Assembly (NCBI RefSeq): GCF_004331485.1
Contig: NZ_SJKD01000002.1
Location: 558,001 to 622,000, forward strand
From: Kribbella capetownensis
GTDB taxonomy: Bacteria; Actinomycetota; Actinomycetes; Propionibacteriales; Kribbellaceae
DNA: 64,000 bases
Direction: 5' to 3'
Under the pieces are notes generated by a model. That model did not search any database. It saw only the letters and a program-made list of their open reading frames with translations, and was not told where the DNA came from. This document shows, piece after piece, positions 33,737 to 41,156 of this stretch; within the stretch, counting starts at the first letter, position 1; every line of letters starts with the position of its first letter. The position numbers and the translations under genes were made by a program.

Positions 33737-35238
33737 GCGTCGCGCCGGCGAAGCTGGAGGAAGGCGGCAACCAGGGCGACGGCAACCCACCCGGCCAGCA
33801 CGGCGGTGCCGGCCCACGGGCCGATGGCGTCGTCCCACCGCTCGCGCGTCTGCTGGATCGCCATCCCGGCCCCCGGGGTGACGCGCTTGAGCCAGGCTTC
33901 TCCGCCGAGCGTGAGGAAAGGCCCGATGATCAACGGCGTCAAGACCAGGGCGATGACCAACGTGATGGCGGCTGCGCTGGAGCGCAACAAGGCGCCCAGG
34001 GCAAGGGAGAGGATCGCGAGCAGCGCCAGCACGAGTCCGGTGCCGAGGACAGCGCGTGCTACCGGACCGTCGGTGAGCGAGACCGTCGGGTACGCCGGCG
34101 GGGCGAACCCGTTTGCCCGCAGCAGCGGCTGGCTGATCAGGAACGCCGGCACGGCTGCGGCGATCCCGGTTACGAACGCGAGCGCAGTGAGAACGACCAC
34201 CTTGGCGGCCAGAACTCGCCCGCGACGCGGGGTGGCGGTGAACGTCGTACGGATGATGCTGCGGCGGAACTCGGTGGTGATGAACAGTGCTGCGATGACC
34301 GAAAATGCGACGAACCCGATCAGGATGCCGGAGAGGCTGTCGCGGACCGCGTCGTTGTCCCCTCCTGTGCCGGGCTGCTGGACCCCGAGGTCACCGGCAC
34401 CCGACACGGTGAACCTGTCGCCATCCTGGGTGAACGATCCCGCGACACTGTCGTGGGGTAGCTCGCGCGGTGCTCCGTCGGTGTCTAGGTGTTTCCACGT
34501 CCCGGTGAGCGGCTCACCATCGGACCCGGTGACGTGAACCGAGTCGAAGACCGCAGTGCTGAGGGTGTAGTCGGGGCTGCTATCGGTCGACGTGGGCGAG
34601 CGACGGACGGTCTTCACCCCGGTGGGAGGCGAGGTCACGAACATGCCGATCTCAGCCGTCTCGGGCAGGTGGGCGAGGTCGATGGTGCCGACCTGGGTCC
34701 AGGTCACTCCGTCGGCGGACTCGTACCCGGTGATGCGGGACCCTTCGCGGGTCAGCTTTAGCCAGCGAGGACTAGATCCCTTCGACCCGGACGCTTCTTC
34801 GGTGAAGTCCGATTGCCACTGGACGCCGTGCCCGGGGGTGACCATGATCGCGGCGTATGCCGCGGAGGTGCTCGCGGCTGTTTTACCGCCGACCGACTTC
34901 TGCGTGCTGTCGGTCGGGGCGGTGATTGGGCCGGTGATCATGAGACCTGACTTCGCGTCCGGCCCGGTGTCTTCCTGGTTTGTGACGTCGGCGATGATCG
35001 AGCCGTCACCGGTGAGCGGGCGGTGGACGAGTTGCACGGCGAAGAAGCGTTGTGGGCCGACCTCGTTCGCATCGGTGGTGTTGCCTTTGCCGGCGAGGTA
35101 GGCCAACAGGATCGTGAGGCCGATGGTGAGTCCGACGCAGACCCAGGTGCTGCGAAGCGAGCGGAGCTTGGTCCATTCGGCGCGCAGCAGGTGTGCGAAC
35201 CCGGCGCCATGGCTTGAGACGGTGGAGGCGTACGTCAT
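33733..35238 (-). CDS. ABC-2 permease with a large extracytoplasmic beta-sandwich insert
   Basis: A 501-residue protein. TM1 is about residues 30-50 (STWVCVGLTIGLTILLAYLA). Residues 55-300 form an exported domain with a DUF1349-like lectin/laminin-G pattern (RWLKLTREGSRITGYESADG followed by VTWTQVGTID). Five to six further helices follow, with the EFRRSIIRTTFTATPRRGR motif that matches the partner permease. The insert could bind carbohydrate or peptide outside the cell. Stop-start overlaps connect it to the ATPase (35235-35238) and to the second permease. Confidence 0.85.
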   Translation of the reverse strand: MTYASTVSSHGAGFAHLLRAEWTKLRSLRSTWVCVGLTIGLTILLAYLAGKGNTTDANEVGPQRFFAVQLVHRPLTGDGSIIADVTNQEDTGPDAKSGLMITGPITAPTDSTQKSVGGKTAASTSAAYAAIMVTPGHGVQWQSDFTEEASGSKGSSPRWLKLTREGSRITGYESADGVTWTQVGTIDLAHLPETAEIGMFVTSPPTGVKTVRRSPTSTDSSPDYTLSTAVFDSVHVTGSDGEPLTGTWKHLDTDGAPRELPHDSVAGSFTQDGDRFTVSGAGDLGVQQPGTGGDNDAVRDSLSGILIGFVAFSVIAALFITTEFRRSIIRTTFTATPRRGRVLAAKVVVLTALAFVTGIAAAVPAFLISQPLLRANGFAPPAYPTVSLTDGPVARAVLGTGLVLALLAILSLALGALLRSSAAAITLVIALVLTPLIIGPFLTLGGEAWLKRVTPGAGMAIQQTRERWDDAIGPWAGTAVLAGWVAVALVAAFLQLRRRDA

Positions 35239-36158
35239 GGGGTCGCCCCCTGCGCACCGAACTCAACGGCGTCCCGGGTCAGCTCCATGTACGCCTCTTC
35301 CAGAGTCGCCCGGTGCACGCCGAGCTCCGAGAACGGAAGCTGCGCGGCTCCCAGCAGAGCCGCGACGCGTTCGGCGGACAGCCCGTCCACGGTGACCGCG
35401 TTGTGGTCGATCGATGCAACGGTGGCTCCGGCGTTGGCGAGCACCGTCATGGTCTCGGAGCGCTGAGGTGTGCGGAGTAGGACTCGCGATCCCGAGGCCC
35501 TTGCGACCAGGTCTGCCACACTCGTATCGGCCATCAATCGCCCGCGGCCGATGACGACAAGGTGGTCGGCGGTCTCCTCGAGTTCGCTCATCAGGTGGCT
35601 CGAGACCAGGATCGCCCGTCCTTCTGCTGCGAGGCTTTGCAGGTATCCGCGGATCCAACGGATCCCCTCGGGGTCCAAGCCGTTGACCGGCTCGTCGAAG
35701 ATCAGCACCGGCGGGTCGCCCAGCATCGCCGCGGCGATGCCGAGCCGCTGGCGCATCCCGAGTGAGAACCCTCCGGCTCGCCTCCGTGCGGCCGACGCAA
35801 GGCCGACCTGCTCGAGCACCTCACCAACACGCCGGCCGGGAAGGCCATTGCTCTGTGCCATCCACAGCAGGTGGTCCTGTGCCCGACGCCCGGGATGAAC
35901 CGCCTCCGCATCGAGAAGGGCGCCGACCTCGGTCAGCGGAGCCGCCAGCGACCGGTAGGGGCGGCCCCCGATGCGAGCAGATCCCGCGTCCGCCGCGTCC
36001 AGCCCGAGCACGATGCGCATCGTCGTGGACTTCCCGGCTCCGTTCGGACCGACGAACCCTGTGACCTGGCCGGGGCGCACCGTGAACGTGAGATCGTCGA
36101 CGGCCACGGTGGTGCCGTAGCGCTTTCGAAGGCCCGCCACTTCGATAGTTGAGTCCAT
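35235..36158 (-). CDS. ABC transporter ATP-binding protein
   Basis: A 307-residue ATPase with Walker A GPNGAGKST, signature FSLGMRQRLGIAAAML, Walker B PVLIFDEPVNGLDP and the switch His in LVSSHLMSELEE. The C-terminal domain (about residues 215-307) resembles that of bacitracin/lantibiotic-type exporters. It is the first gene of a three-gene minus-strand operon with two permeases, divergent from a two-component system, the arrangement of peptide-antibiotic sensing and detoxification modules. Confidence 0.92.
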   Translation of the reverse strand: MDSTIEVAGLRKRYGTTVAVDDLTFTVRPGQVTGFVGPNGAGKSTTMRIVLGLDAADAGSARIGGRPYRSLAAPLTEVGALLDAEAVHPGRRAQDHLLWMAQSNGLPGRRVGEVLEQVGLASAARRRAGGFSLGMRQRLGIAAAMLGDPPVLIFDEPVNGLDPEGIRWIRGYLQSLAAEGRAILVSSHLMSELEETADHLVVIGRGRLMADTSVADLVARASGSRVLLRTPQRSETMTVLANAGATVASIDHNAVTVDGLSAERVAALLGAAQLPFSELGVHRATLEEAYMELTRDAVEFGAQGATP

Positions 36159-36226
36159 GACGCAGACGCTAGAGACTCGTGCGCCTCACGTCGTCACGCC
36201 CGAGAGCGGTCCTTGCGTCCTGCCGA

Positions 36227-36267
36227 GTCCCCCACACGGGGGACACGACACCACAGTCCCGGGGGAC
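36227..36267. promoter_or_regulatory. Tandem GTCCCC-type palindromes before the histidine kinase gene
   Basis: GTCCCCC-ACAC-GGGGGAC (36227-36244, perfect 7-bp arms) and GTCCC-GG-GGGAC (36256-36267), centres 26 bp apart, lie between the divergent ABC and kinase genes. They are the likely binding sites of the NarL-type response regulator encoded downstream. Confidence 0.6.
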
Positions 36268-36300
36268 GCCACGGAAGAGTGCAACGGTGACAATGGTGTG

Positions 36301-37521
36301 GTGAGTCACGCGACATCACCCGCGAGCCGCGCGCTGGCAGCCGGCCGACGGCTCACGCATGCCCCCGGACTGCCGATCACCGGTGCCGTCGTACTTGCAC
36401 TACTCGCCTTGATCCAGGTGACGGGCGCGACGACGAGCAATGGTCCTGCGTCCGGCCTCGGCAATGTCGGCCCGGTCGCTGGCGGTCCGCCGACCTTCGC
36501 CCTACTGCTCGGCCTGCTCGGCACCGCTCCCGTGGCGTTCGTGCGAACCCACCTGCTGCCCGTGGCCCTGGTCGTGACCCTGGCGAACGCGCTGACCCTG
36601 GCCGGGGGATATGTCCCCACTCTCGCGGCAACCGTCGCGCTGGTCGTGGTGGTCTTCCTGGTCGCGCGGCAGCGGGCCCCTCGCGTCTGGCTGCCGCTTC
36701 TCCTCCCGTTCGTTGTCTTCCTGGCCATTCCACTGGGAGCAGTCGGCGGCCACGAGGACGCCGTCGCCGTCGTACTGACGTTGTCCACGGTCGCCGGGCT
36801 CGTCGGAAGCACGGCTCGTTCCCGAAGCGAGTCGGCGGCACGACGTGAGTCCGAGGAGCACCTTGTCGGGAGCATGCTCGAGAACGCGGCGCGCGGGGAG
36901 CGAGCCAGGATCGCCCGCGAACTCCACGACGTCGTCGCCCACCACATCTCGATGATCTCGATCCAGGCCGAGACCGCCCGGCTGACGACCCCGGGGATGC
37001 CGCCTGATGGCGCCAGACGACTCGCCGCCATCAGTGAGACAGCCCGCGAAGCACTCGGCGAGATGCGGCGGCTCCTCGGCGTCCTACGACAGGACGCGGA
37101 CACACTCCCGACCCGTGCGCCCCAACCGGGCCTCGACGACCTCGTGGACCTCGTCGATGCGGCGCGCGAGACCGCTAACGGTGCCAGCACCAGACTCATC
37201 GTGTCGGGGCAGGTGAGCCCGCTCGAGCCAGGCGTCGAGCTCACGGCCTACCGGATCGTCCAAGAGGCTCTCACCAACACCCGGCGCCACGCGCCAGGGG
37301 CCGCCGTCGACGTCGAACTGGACTACACCGACACCGAACTCCACGTCCGCGTCCGAGACAACGGTCCGGGGTTGTCGACTGAGGCTGCAGCGGTCGGGCA
37401 CGGCCTGCTCGGCATGCGCGAGAGGGCAGCCATGGTCGGGGGCGACATCCAGGTCCTGTCCCGGCAGACGGGGTTCCACCTCGAAGCAAGGCTCCCGCTC
37501 GACCATGCTGGTACGCCATGA
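36301..37521 (+). CDS. Sensor histidine kinase (NarL/DesK type)
   Basis: A 406-residue kinase. Five to six membrane helices fill residues 20-165. The HisKA_3 box ARIARELHDVVAHHISMIS carries the phospho-accepting His. The HATPase domain shows AYRIVQEALTNTRRHAPG (N box) and VRDNGPGLSTEA, then GHGLLGMRERAAMVGG. The start was set at GTG 36301 (GTG 36298 also fits); no strong Shine-Dalgarno is seen, and the upstream palindromes argue against a longer protein. It is coupled by ATGA overlap to the response regulator gene. Confidence 0.9.
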   Translation: MSHATSPASRALAAGRRLTHAPGLPITGAVVLALLALIQVTGATTSNGPASGLGNVGPVAGGPPTFALLLGLLGTAPVAFVRTHLLPVALVVTLANALTLAGGYVPTLAATVALVVVVFLVARQRAPRVWLPLLLPFVVFLAIPLGAVGGHEDAVAVVLTLSTVAGLVGSTARSRSESAARRESEEHLVGSMLENAARGERARIARELHDVVAHHISMISIQAETARLTTPGMPPDGARRLAAISETAREALGEMRRLLGVLRQDADTLPTRAPQPGLDDLVDLVDAARETANGASTRLIVSGQVSPLEPGVELTAYRIVQEALTNTRRHAPGAAVDVELDYTDTELHVRVRDNGPGLSTEAAAVGHGLLGMRERAAMVGGDIQVLSRQTGFHLEARLPLDHAGTP

Positions 37522-38216
37522 TCCGCGTCGTTGTGGTCGACGACCAGGAAGTGGTGCGAGCCGGATTCGGCGCCCTGATCGCGACACAGCTCGACTTCGC
37601 AGTCGTCGGCACGGCCCAGAACGGCGCCGAAGCAGTTCGGCTGTGCGCCGCAGAGCATCCCGACGTGGTGCTGATGGATGTGCGAATGCCGGTGATGGAC
37701 GGCATCGAGGCGACCCGACAGATCACAACAACGGTCGGGGGTGGCGTACCGAAGATCCTGATGCTGACGACGTTCGACCTCGACGAGTACGTCTTCGACG
37801 CCCTCAGTGCCGGAGCGAGCGGGTTCCTGCTCAAGGACGTGACCGCAGAGCGCCTGTTCGACGCCGTCCGCGTGGTCGCTGCCGGAGAAGCGCTGCTCGA
37901 CCCGGCCGTGACCAAGCGACTCATCGGTGAGTTCGCCCGACTGCACTCCAGGTCGGCCACTGCCCCCTCACTCCTGGCCGAACTCACGCCGCGAGAGGTC
38001 GAAGTGCTCGCACTTGTCGCAGAGGGTCTCTCGAACACCGAGATCGCCGAGCGGCTCGTCGTCGGCGACCAGACGATCAAGACCCACGTAAGCCGGGTGC
38101 TCACCAAACTCGGCCTTCGCGACCGCACCCAGGCCGTTATCACAGCGTACGAGTCCGGACTCGTTGTACCGGGCACCGCGCCACCGGGGAGCCGATCCCC
38201 TTGGGGCTCGGCCTAG
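37518..38216 (+). CDS. NarL/FixJ-family response regulator
   Basis: A 232-residue protein: receiver domain with VVVVDDQEVVRAG, phospho-acceptor D54 in VVLMDVRMPVMDG and the switch Lys in GFLLKDVTAERL; then a LuxR helix-turn-helix LTPREVEVLALVAEGLSNTE with TIKTHVSRVLTKLGLRDRTQ. Its ATG overlaps the kinase stop by 4 nt. It probably controls the divergent ABC operon through the GTCCCC palindromes. The last 20 residues are Pro/Gly/Ser-rich. Confidence 0.93.
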   Translation: MIRVVVVDDQEVVRAGFGALIATQLDFAVVGTAQNGAEAVRLCAAEHPDVVLMDVRMPVMDGIEATRQITTTVGGGVPKILMLTTFDLDEYVFDALSAGASGFLLKDVTAERLFDAVRVVAAGEALLDPAVTKRLIGEFARLHSRSATAPSLLAELTPREVEVLALVAEGLSNTEIAERLVVGDQTIKTHVSRVLTKLGLRDRTQAVITAYESGLVVPGTAPPGSRSPWGSA

Positions 38217-38352
38217 TCCCGCGCGTTTCAACGGCGAGAGAACCCTCCCGGCGACTTGGAATACATCGAACCCGGCGTGTCGGGCCGGAGACGAACACGC
38301 CGTACCAAGCCAGGACGCGCGTCAATGCTCTGATCAAAGCCCTCGAGGAACG

Positions 38353-38831
38353 AGCCCAGCGTGCCCATTCGTAGAAGCCGAACAAGACGCTCAGCTGATG
38401 GTTGATCGTGCGTGGGGCGTACTTCGTTCCCAGCACCGCCTTGCCCGTGATCGGGTTCACCGACCCCGCCGCCGGTGCATCCGCTCGCCGGTTCAGCCGC
38501 TGAGGCACCGGCGAGTCGCGTAACCACTCGACGAACTCCCGGACATCAATCCGCTCAGCGCGCTCCCACGCTGTCCACCGGTCATGCAGAAAACGGAACA
38601 ACCGCAGCAGGTCGTAGGCATAGCTGCGCAGCGTCGCCGGCGAACAATCCGACGCAGCCAGATCCCGCAAGAACGACGACGCCGACACATGCTCCTCGTC
38701 CGGAAACCACACCGGCCAACGCAGACCCTGCGCGAACTCGACAACCCGCCCCAACTCGCAACCCGACACCGACAGGCCCTCTCCAGCCACCCACCAACGA
38801 CGCCAATCGGGCGCATGAAGAGTTCAGTCAA
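38353..38831 (-). pseudogene. Tyrosine recombinase (TnpA-like), N-terminal half only
   Basis: The frame starts at TTG 38831 (LTELFMRPIGVVGGWLE), then a shift leads to the open frame from GTG 38790. It has the core-binding domain SSFLRDLAASDCSPATLRSY with YDLLRLFRFLHDRW, then YAPRTINHQLSVLFGFYEWA near 38353. Sequence downstream to 38140 is unrelated, and no catalytic R-H-R-Y domain follows. The start codon lies only 6 bp from the ligase fragment at 38837, as expected if the transposon end is the insertion junction. The matching C-terminal type of sequence occurs at 43631-43850. Confidence 0.75.
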
Positions 38832-38836
38832 CTAGC

Positions 38837-38968
38837 CGCGTGGCGATCGTCCGTAGCGGTGACGGGGCGCGGCTGTGGACCCGCAACCGCAACGACATCA
38901 GCGACCGCTTCCCTGACATCGTTGCCGCCGCCTCGCAGCAGGTGGCCGCCGGCATCGTTCTGGATGGC
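38837..38968 (+). pseudogene. ATP-dependent DNA ligase, fragment 2 of 4
   Basis: 44 codons: RVAIVRSGDGARLWTRNRND, ISDRFPDIVAAASQQVAAG, then IVLDG. This is the stretch that directly follows motif I in actinobacterial ATP-dependent ligases and ends inside motif III (LDGE). It continues fragment 1 without loss of residues. After GGC (38966-38968) the frame becomes unrelated, and the next expected residues (GELVVLGADG) are at 40199. Confidence 0.8.
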
Positions 38969-39186
38969 GCTATCTGCGGTCGTAGGTTACGTGTTCAACA
39001 CGTCGCGGACTCGCCGATGGGCGTCCGTGGCTGTCGTGTTGGACAGCCCTAGGTTCTCGTGTCTACGACCCGGCGGGAGAGCCGATGATCCGACGCCTTC
39101 TCGCAGCGCGCCCCGAGGAGGACCTAAGGCCGCGTTCACAGTTTCTGCGGCCAAGCTGCGGCCGCCGCGAGCCGCTGACCACGCGC
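38969..39186. other. Insert B left part, no gene recognised
   Basis: 218 bp between ligase fragment 2 and the methyltransferase stop. It holds no convincing frame and no recognised transposase. It is bounded on the left by a GGCG that recurs at the right junction (40199-40202). Confidence 0.4.
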
Positions 39187-39942
39187 TCAGTCGGACTTAA
39201 GCCCAGTCGCTGGCTTTCGCCAAACAGAGATGTGACTTTCGCTGTCCGAGGTGAAGGGGCTTCGGCGCCAATCGCCAAATCTGTCTTCCAGTTCCAATCC
39301 GGCCAGTTGCGCCATGAGGTCGCACTCGGCTGGCCAGATGTAGCGGAAGTGGCCTGCGCCGTAGCGCGTGGTCCCGTCGGATTCGCGCCAGTAGTGGTGC
39401 GACGTGCACTGTTGCGTGGCGAGGTCGTAGGTGTCGAACACGATGTGTCCGTCGCCGATGCTCATCGGCACCGCTGGCTGACCGGGGGGTAGGCGACGCA
39501 CAGCGGGCACCCAGAGCTCGATGACGAACCGCCCACCAGGGGCAAGGTGTCGAGCAGCGTTGCGGAAGCACTCGACCTGCTCTGTCTGCGTGCGCAGGTT
39601 GGAGATGCTGTTCCACACGAGATAGACCAAGGCGAACTCGCCCGGAACGCTCGTAGTGGCCATGTCTCCAACCACCACGGGCAGCGTCGCATTGTCGACC
39701 TTGTGCCGCAGCTTGGCCACCATTGGCGCCGACAGTTCGATCCCGGTCACAGAGACACCCCGGGCGGTAAGCGGGATGCCGACGCGCCCGGTGCCGATCG
39801 CGAACTCCAATGCCGCCCCAGGCCCCGCGAGAGGCGCCAAGAAGTCCACAGCCGGGTCGAGTACATCACGTGCGAACATCTCGGCGGAGGTCGTGTCGTA
39901 CCGCTCCGCAGTGTCGTCGTCCCATACTTCGCTACTTGTCAT
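39187..39942 (-). CDS. SAM-dependent methyltransferase
   Basis: A 251-residue class I methyltransferase. Motif I is AALEFAIGTGRVGIPL (Ile-Gly-Thr-Gly form), then VTGIELSAPMVAKL, VVVGDMATTSVPGEFALVYLVWNSISNL and ARHLAPGGRFVIELWVP. The acceptor is unknown. It is the only complete gene in the 1.2-kb insert within the DNA-ligase relic. The start is ATG 39942; longer frames upstream are antisense to ligase fragment 3. No Shine-Dalgarno is obvious. Confidence 0.85.
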   Translation of the reverse strand: MTSSEVWDDDTAERYDTTSAEMFARDVLDPAVDFLAPLAGPGAALEFAIGTGRVGIPLTARGVSVTGIELSAPMVAKLRHKVDNATLPVVVGDMATTSVPGEFALVYLVWNSISNLRTQTEQVECFRNAARHLAPGGRFVIELWVPAVRRLPPGQPAVPMSIGDGHIVFDTYDLATQQCTSHHYWRESDGTTRYGAGHFRYIWPAECDLMAQLAGLELEDRFGDWRRSPFTSDSESHISVWRKPATGLKSD

Positions 39943-40198
39943 CGTCCGGCAGCCTGGTGGACAAAGCCTGATCTTGTCGAGCCGTTTTCCAATGTCATGC
40001 GGAGGCAGACCACCGGAGCCAGCCGCCGGGTCGTCCGCGATGGGTACGCCTAGTGGCGGCCGTCGCCATAGACCCAGCGTGCCGTGCTCACCAGTCCGCC
40101 GCTCGGCTGCAACCAGGGAAACCATGCCTTCGTGGACACGTCCAGGACGCTCACGGCCAAGCAGTACAGCACCCTCCAACTGCCGGCTGAAGATAAAC

Positions 40199-40417
40199 GG
40201 CGAGCTCGTCGTACTCGGCGCCGACGGTCGCCTGAGCTTCGACGCCCTCCAGCAGCGTCTGGTGACCAGCCCGGCGAAAGCTCGCAACCGGAGCGCTCAG
40301 GTTCCAGCCGCCTATGCGGCCTTCGATCTGCTCGCGATCGGCGGAGTGGATCTGCGCACCCAGCGCTGGACGGTCCGCAGGCAGCGCCTCGAGCAGCTCG
40401 CCCGCTCGTGGGTGCCT
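40199..40417 (+). pseudogene. ATP-dependent DNA ligase, fragment 3 of 4
   Basis: 73 codons: GELVVLGADGRLSFDALQQR, LVTSPAKARNRSAQVPAAY, then AAFDLLAIGG (motif IIIa FDLL) and RRQRLEQLARSWVP. It resumes exactly at the Gly-Glu of motif III where fragment 2 stopped. Three more codons and a stop (40427-40429) follow in unrelated sequence. Motif IV (EGxVxK), expected next, is absent. Confidence 0.8.
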
Positions 40418-40565
40418 TATCCGAACTAGGCAGGTTGGAGTGGGTGATCTGTCTGACTGGCTGGGTCTTGTCAGCCCGTGGGCTGAATTCTCATGGCGTT
40501 GTGGCAGACCCTGATCCCTGACATCGCGGCCAGGTCCTAGCCCGCTCGTTCCAGGCGGTTGCTGC

Positions 40566-41147
40566 TCAGGTGTCGGTGCGTAGACGGCCGTGAACATGCC
40601 AGTCGTGCCAGCCGTCGGCGTGCTTGATCGCCTGCCGCAGCGTTCCCTCGAGCCTGTATCCGGTGCGCTCGGCGACCTGGCAGGATGCGGTGTTGGCGGT
40701 TGAGTGGTGGATGTTCAGCCGGTTGAACCCGATCTGCCCGAAAGCCCAGGCGGCCAAGGCTTCCACTGATCTCGCGGCGATGGCTCGTCCCCGGGCCGTC
40801 GGGGTCACCCAGTAAGACAGGTCTGCCGACCCCTCGGCCAGAGAGATGTTGCGCAGTCCGACCTGGCCGAGCGGCTGGTCGTCGGCATCGACGGCCGCCC
40901 AACTCGCCGCCGTCTCGGTGTCCCAGCGGTCGGCCCACTGCCCGGTCCACTGACTTGCCTCCTCGAGAGTGTCGAGTCGCCGGACGTGCCAGCGCTGGAT
41001 GTCGGGACAGGTGAACGCGGTCCGCACTGCGGCGGCGTCGCTCTCCTTCCATGGCCGCAGGACCAGTCCGTCGTTGGTCGCTAGATGCGGTTGTGCGGCG
41101 TCCCGCAGTGTTCCCTGCGGCAAGGCCGGATCGACGAGCAGAGGCAT
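40566..41147 (-). CDS. GNAT N-acetyltransferase (RimJ/RimL type)
   Basis: A 193-residue acetyltransferase: LVLRPWKESDAAAVRTAFTC at the start, ADLSYWVTPTARGRAIAARS (acetyl-CoA loop, T/A-R-G-R-A), and INHQ-type end NRLNIHHSTANTASCQVAE with RTGYRLEGTLR. Members acetylate ribosomal-protein N-termini or antibiotics; the acceptor is unknown. The ATG at 41147 lies 10 bp after the stop of the large recombinase gene, on the same strand, so the two may be co-transcribed. Confidence 0.87.
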   Translation of the reverse strand: MPLLVDPALPQGTLRDAAQPHLATNDGLVLRPWKESDAAAVRTAFTCPDIQRWHVRRLDTLEEASQWTGQWADRWDTETAASWAAVDADDQPLGQVGLRNISLAEGSADLSYWVTPTARGRAIAARSVEALAAWAFGQIGFNRLNIHHSTANTASCQVAERTGYRLEGTLRQAIKHADGWHDWHVHGRLRTDT

Positions 41148-41156
41148 GCCGTGATG

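Noticed and set aside
33305..34537. 410-codon plus-strand frame
   Set aside because: Antisense to the two ABC permease genes, with Ser/Arg/Thr-rich composition and no domain.
36157..36300. N-terminal extension of the histidine kinase to 36157
   Set aside because: It would cover the divergent promoter and the two GTCCCC palindromes and has no membrane or signal features.
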